From ARK-14 sp002899805 (GTDB lineage: Archaea; Thermoproteota; Thermoprotei_A; Sulfolobales; Fervidicoccaceae), in the NCBI GenBank assembly GCA_039793985.1, contig JBAMMC010000037.1, positions 1 to 15,366 of the forward strand: a DNA stretch of 15,366 nt, given 5' to 3'. Below, in pieces: positions 12,143 through 15,366 of this stretch. The position numbers and the translations under genes were made by a program. Under the pieces are notes generated by a model. It searched no databases. It saw only the letters and a list, made by a program, of their open reading frames with translations, and was not told the DNA's origin. The number at the start of each line of letters is the position of its first letter. The first letter of the stretch is position 1.

Positions 12143-13969
12143 TCAGCTCAGCCCTACTGAAGCTTCGAGAGAGGGAGCAACAAAATCGAGGCCTAAGGAA
12201 CTGAGCGTCTCCTTCCTTGGGATGCCCCTTTCATCCCATCCTCTGATCTCATAATACATGGAAAGCATTTTGTCGTAGGACTGTAGGTCGAGCTTCTTTC
12301 CTGCTAGGGATCCTCTGGTCAATGGTTGCTTGAACCACCTAATCGGGGGATAGTCGAGCTCTCTCCTCCAACTCCCTCTCTCCCTTATCCAGAAAGCCCT
12401 TATCAATGAGTATATCCTCTGGGAGACCATCGCAATATCATCCATGCTCCAATCGATGCCAGTAGCGTGCTTCATCATCCTCAGGTAGTACTGGAGATCT
12501 AGACCTAGCTCCACCCATGGAAGCCTGCAGACGGTGAGAGATTCGAAGAGCCCTCCCCTCACATTCTGCAGATAAACAACTCTCTCCACCTTTTCCCTAG
12601 AATAGGAGAATCTGTCGGTGCTGACCTCGTAGCTTATTATCCAAGCATCTTTGTGATGTGCACCTATAGAGGATGTCCCATATGCAAGAGCCATTCCTGG
12701 AGCGGCATGGCAATCATATGCAGATACCTCCAAACCCTTCACATGGACAGCAAAATCCCTCCCCTCTTCACCAAGTGAGGAAGCCATCCTCATGACGCCC
12801 TCGGCCAGAAAGCCTCCCAACCCCCTCCTTCTCGCTATCTCAGGAACTAGAGCTTTCATCTCTCTGAAGTCTCCCCACTCCAGCCTTTCACTGACGAGCC
12901 CCCTCTCGCTGGCTTCCATATAGAAGGCGAGGCTATTGCCTAGACTTATGGTGTCGATCCCCATTTCATCAGCCATTCTATTGAGCTCAGCAACTTCTCT
13001 CAAATCCCCAAGCAATACATTGCTTCCAAGCATCGCCACATTCTCATAGTCGAGTTCGCTCTCAAAAGACGAAAGGTCTTCTATAACGTTTCCGCACTGC
13101 ATGTTGCAGTACGGGCACCCCCTTCTATCGACCTTCAGTTTCTCCATCAAGTCTCCCCCAATGGAAGCACTTTCCTCCCAAACCCCTTCTCTGAAGTTCA
13201 TTGTTGGAAGGACTTCGGCAGCATTGCTCCAAGCGACTGTTGCCATAGTGCCTTGAGCTATCCACGCTCTGTAGCCTTTGCTGTTCAATATAGCATTGTA
13301 AGCCTCTTTAGACGTCTCAGCTAACGCGTTCCTATCGTACAATGGAGGTTCTTTCGTCCCTCTGAGCACAATAGCCTTAAGCTTCTTGCTTCCCATAACT
13401 GCCCCCATCCCGGGTCTTCCTCCACTTCTTCCCTTCTGTGAAACAACGGTCGAATATCTCACACCGTTTTCTCCAGCGGGACCTATGAGAAGGATCCCCA
13501 AATTTCTTCCGTGAACCTCCTTCAGTTTTTCCTCAGCCTTGAAGGTGTCCAAGCCCCAGATGCTCTCTGCGTCGAGGAACTCAACTTTGCCATCGTCTAT
13601 GTAGAGATAAATAGGTTTCTCGGATGCTCCGATTATAGCTATCGCATCATAACCACTCCTCTTCAAGTGATGGCTAGCCATAGTCCCTATGTTTCCGTCT
13701 CCATATCCTCCAGTGAGCGGGCTCTTTGAAGCTACAACTAGCTTCCCACTGCTTGGAATTGGGAGCCCTGAGAGCGGACCTGAAGCTATTATCAGGGGAT
13801 TGTGCGGAGAAAGAGGATCAACTCCCGTTGGAGCGAGTTCCCAGAGCAACCTTATCGCTAGCCCTCTTCCTCCTATGAAAGAGGAGTAAACATTTATATC
13901 GAGCTCGAGCTCTTTTGCCCTCTTTTTCCAGAGGTCAACAACAAGGGTTTTGCCCCACCAACCATTCAT
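12143..13969 (-). CDS. Aldehyde ferredoxin oxidoreductase family tungstopterin enzyme
   Basis: A 608-residue protein of normal family length. These enzymes use a bis-pyranopterin tungsten centre and one 4Fe-4S cluster to oxidise aldehydes to acids with ferredoxin. The start (MNGWWGKTLVVDL), SSFIGGRGLAIRLL, IASGPLSGLPIPSSGKL and KGRSGGRPGMGAVMGSKKLKA are family hallmarks. Cluster cysteines are C285, C288, C292 (GCPYCNMQC) and C481 (LTVCRLPW). GIDTISLGN and the DCHAAPGMALAYGTS region belong to the cofactor-binding domains. The substrate class (AOR, FOR, GAPOR or WOR-type) cannot be fixed; the length and divergence from GAPOR favour an AOR-like member. I chose ATG 13969, which matches the family N-terminus; GTG at 13978 is in frame and possible. 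Cytoplasmic. Confidence 0.92.
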   Translation of the reverse strand: MNGWWGKTLVVDLWKKRAKELELDINVYSSFIGGRGLAIRLLWELAPTGVDPLSPHNPLIIASGPLSGLPIPSSGKLVVASKSPLTGGYGDGNIGTMASHHLKRSGYDAIAIIGASEKPIYLYIDDGKVEFLDAESIWGLDTFKAEEKLKEVHGRNLGILLIGPAGENGVRYSTVVSQKGRSGGRPGMGAVMGSKKLKAIVLRGTKEPPLYDRNALAETSKEAYNAILNSKGYRAWIAQGTMATVAWSNAAEVLPTMNFREGVWEESASIGGDLMEKLKVDRRGCPYCNMQCGNVIEDLSSFESELDYENVAMLGSNVLLGDLREVAELNRMADEMGIDTISLGNSLAFYMEASERGLVSERLEWGDFREMKALVPEIARRRGLGGFLAEGVMRMASSLGEEGRDFAVHVKGLEVSAYDCHAAPGMALAYGTSSIGAHHKDAWIISYEVSTDRFSYSREKVERVVYLQNVRGGLFESLTVCRLPWVELGLDLQYYLRMMKHATGIDWSMDDIAMVSQRIYSLIRAFWIRERGSWRRELDYPPIRWFKQPLTRGSLAGKKLDLQSYDKMLSMYYEIRGWDERGIPRKETLSSLGLDFVAPSLEASVGLS

Positions 13970-14051
13970 AAGACTCACAACTTAACTATTACTGAGAGCT
14001 CAAAGATTTATCTTTTCCTCATCCAATACTTCCTCAGTGGAGGAAATGAAG
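13970..14051. promoter_or_regulatory. Divergent promoter of the oxidoreductase and AK6-like genes
   Basis: An AT-rich core (AGATTTATCT, 14005-14014) is nearly symmetric and can serve both strands. To the left it predicts a start near 13984, just before the oxidoreductase GTG/ATG. To the right it predicts a start near 14035, just ahead of GGAGGA (14039-14044), the ribosome-binding site 7 nt before ATG 14052. Confidence 0.4.
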
Positions 14052-14567
14052 ATGGGAAAAGCAGTAGTGATTTCAGGCTATCCAGGGACGGGCAAAACAA
14101 TTTTGGCTGGAGAACTCAGGAAATTTCTTGGTAAGGGAGAGAAAATAATCGAGGTTGATGAGGAAGCCAAAAAGAGAAAACTCTTCATAGCCTACGATGC
14201 GAAGAGAGGATCCCACGTTTATGATCTAGAGTATCTGGAGAAGTGGTTGTCGGAAGAGGTAAATCAAGAGGAAGGAGTAACTTTCATCTTCTCTCTCACT
14301 CCCTGTATTCTTCCAGGGGAGCTTGTCTCTCTGGTTTTTGTACTGAGGGGAGAAAGGGATGAGATTGGAGAGAGGCTGAAGATGAGGGGGTGGAGCGAGG
14401 AAAAGATCGAGGAAAATCTCGAAGCAATGGACGTCCATGAGATAGAAGAGGAAGCCGAGGAGTGCTATGGAAAGGATAAGGTGAGGTCACTCAACACTTC
14501 GGGTAAACTTCCAAGAGAAATAGCAACATTGATACTTGAGGAAACGAGAAAACAGCTTCAAAAATGA
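14052..14567 (+). CDS. AK6/Fap7-type P-loop nucleotide kinase-like protein
   Basis: A 171-residue P-loop NTPase. Walker A is GYPGTGKT (9-16). RGSHVYDLEYLEKWL matches the AMP-site region, and FVLRGERDEIGERLKMRGWSEEKIEENLEA (97-125) is the most diagnostic AK6 block. Family members have adenylate kinase/ATPase activity, and Fap7 acts in small-subunit ribosome maturation. The Walker B-like strand, which in AK6 carries Asp and His, reads FIFSLTPCILPGE here and appears to lack both, so catalytic activity is doubtful. ATG 14052 has GGAGGA 7 nt upstream; an in-frame GTG at 14037 is less likely because that site would fall inside the coding region. It converges on the thermosome gene. Confidence 0.78.
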   Translation: MGKAVVISGYPGTGKTILAGELRKFLGKGEKIIEVDEEAKKRKLFIAYDAKRGSHVYDLEYLEKWLSEEVNQEEGVTFIFSLTPCILPGELVSLVFVLRGERDEIGERLKMRGWSEEKIEENLEAMDVHEIEEEAEECYGKDKVRSLNTSGKLPREIATLILEETRKQLQK

Positions 14568-14570
14568 GGA

Positions 14571-14590
14571 TTCGAAAAATATTTTTGAAA
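14571..14590. terminator. Bidirectional T-tract terminator between convergent genes
   Basis: TTCGAAAAATATTTTTGAAA is a near-perfect palindrome (one mismatched position per arm) that presents a run of five T on each strand. It lies in the 38-bp gap after the AK6-like stop (14567) and before the thermosome stop (14606). Archaeal RNA polymerase terminates at such oligo-T tracts, so both genes could use it. Confidence 0.5.
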
Positions 14591-14605
14591 AAGACAGAGC
14601 TGAGC

Positions 14606-15366
14606 TCAGTCTTCTTTCTCTTCTCCCTCTTTCTCTCCTTCCTTCTTCCCGGGAGCTCCTTCCTTCCCTGCTCCAACCTTACTTGCGGCTATGAAGTCGT
14701 CGATCCTCAGGATCATGGTCGCAGCTTCTGTTGCGGCCTTTACGGCATTGAGCTTGATAGCTGCGGGCTCTATGACTCCCAGATTGAACATATCTTCAAT
14801 ATTACCATTGAAGACATTGATTCCCATGAATCTTCCGTTCGAGTCTGAGTGAGCTGCTCTCAGCTTCATTATCATCTCGAGCGCATCTAGACCAGCGTTC
14901 TCCGCAAGCGTCGATGGTAGTGCTTCGAGAGCTTTAGCAAACGCTTCAATTGCAAGCTGCTGTTTTCCTCCTACCTTAGGTGCTATAGCTCTCAGCCTCT
15001 TTGCTACTTCTATCTCAACCGCACCTCCTCCACCTACTATTTTGCCAAATTTCACTGCGTCGGCAACAGCACTTAGAGAGTCTCTGAGTGCCCTTTCTCC
15101 TTCTGCTATGAGTCTCTCAAACCCTCCTCTTATCAGTATTGTCACGCTCTTCGCGTTCTTCGCTCCCTCAACGAAGACCATCTTGTCTTCTCCGACTTTT
15201 CTCTCCTCAACTAGAGTAGCTTCTCCCAAGTCCCCGGGCTGGAGATCTTCTATGTTGGAGACTATTCTCCCTCCTGTCGCTCTTGCGAGCTTCTCCATAT
15301 CGCTCTTCTTAACTCTCCTGACTGCCAGTATCCCCTTCTTGGCTAGGAAGTGCTGGGCCACGTCAT
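14606..15366 (-). CDS. thsA: Thermosome (group II chaperonin) subunit, C-terminal part
   Basis: The C-terminal ~253 residues of a thermosome subunit; the 5' half lies beyond the right edge. DVAQHFLAKKGILAVRRVKKSDMEKLARATG is the end of the apical domain. The intermediate/equatorial part includes IVGGGGAVEIEVAKRLR, QQLAIEAFAKALEALPSTLAENAGLD, the nucleotide-site FMGINVFNGNIEDM, and LGVIEPAAIKLNAVKAATEAATMILRIDD. The tail is a Lys/Glu-rich GKKEGEKEGEEKED instead of the Gly/Met-rich tail of many thermosomes. Group II chaperonins fold proteins in an ATP-driven double ring without a GroES-type lid. The alpha/beta assignment is not possible from this fragment, so the symbol is generic. Confidence 0.93.
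   Translation of the reverse strand, partial: DVAQHFLAKKGILAVRRVKKSDMEKLARATGGRIVSNIEDLQPGDLGEATLVEERKVGEDKMVFVEGAKNAKSVTILIRGGFERLIAEGERALRDSLSAVADAVKFGKIVGGGGAVEIEVAKRLRAIAPKVGGKQQLAIEAFAKALEALPSTLAENAGLDALEMIMKLRAAHSDSNGRFMGINVFNGNIEDMFNLGVIEPAAIKLNAVKAATEAATMILRIDDFIAASKVGAGKEGAPGKKEGEKEGEEKED

Noticed and set aside
1..15366. CRISPR arrays, insertion sequences, defence or toxin-antitoxin genes
   Set aside because: No regularly spaced repeats, transposase motifs, terminal inverted repeats or defence-type proteins were seen; gene content is core metabolism and information processing.

Overview
This window looks like chromosomal DNA from a thermophilic archaeon, most likely of the Thermoproteota/TACK group. 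Supporting features are a thermosome subunit, an archaeal KH/beta-CASP ribonuclease (aCPSF1/FttA type), an Sm-like protein followed directly by ribosomal protein L37e, an archaeal translin homologue, a stand-alone riboflavin-pathway reductase, an aldehyde ferredoxin oxidoreductase, archaeal TATA boxes with leaderless or short-leader genes, TTG/GTG starts, and purine-rich coding strands dominated by AGG/AGA/ATA codons. I cannot name the genus. There are no insertion sequences, CRISPR arrays or phage genes; it is compact core genome.

Layout. Positions 2-247 hold the 3' end of a quinolinate phosphoribosyltransferase-family gene. It faces a small membrane-anchored protein of unknown function (309-728, minus). 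A 249-bp gap leads to aCPSF1/FttA (978-2918, plus), whose leader contains a possible 14-codon ORF and two mutually exclusive hairpins. Next come a PUA-domain protein (2915-3388, minus) diverging from an LSm-L37e operon (3487-3917, plus), and a RibD/ArfC-like reductase (3910-4581, minus). The reductase diverges across only 42 bp from an adenosylhomocysteinase-translin-SfsA operon (4624-7218, plus) and a CAT-anticodon tRNA gene (7260-7334).

The second half has a flavin-reductase-like protein with a 100-residue C-terminal extension (7424-8272, plus), preceded by a perfect 12-bp palindrome next to its TATA box. Four minus-strand genes follow in two units. One pairs a B12-binding radical SAM enzyme with a PIG-V-like GT-C glycosyltransferase (8248-10993). 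The other pairs an aldehyde ferredoxin oxidoreductase with an MscS-type channel (11183-13969). An AK6/Fap7-type P-loop protein (14052-14567, plus) shares the promoter gap with the oxidoreductase. The 3' part of a thermosome gene (14606-15366, minus) runs off the right edge.

How the genes fit together. The left half is rich in RNA metabolism: FttA (cleavage and termination), a PUA protein, LSm, L37e, translin, a tRNA, and possibly the AK6-like protein at the far end. Three convergent gene pairs overlap at their 3' ends, leaving no room for terminators between stop codons. The right half is mainly redox and membrane functions. The radical SAM/GT-C pair is the best candidate for an undescribed pathway, possibly membrane-lipid tailoring. 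The glycosyltransferase's Shine-Dalgarno sequence sits inside a perfect inverted repeat, and the radical SAM gene appears to lack a conventional start codon where homology and promoter signals place it.
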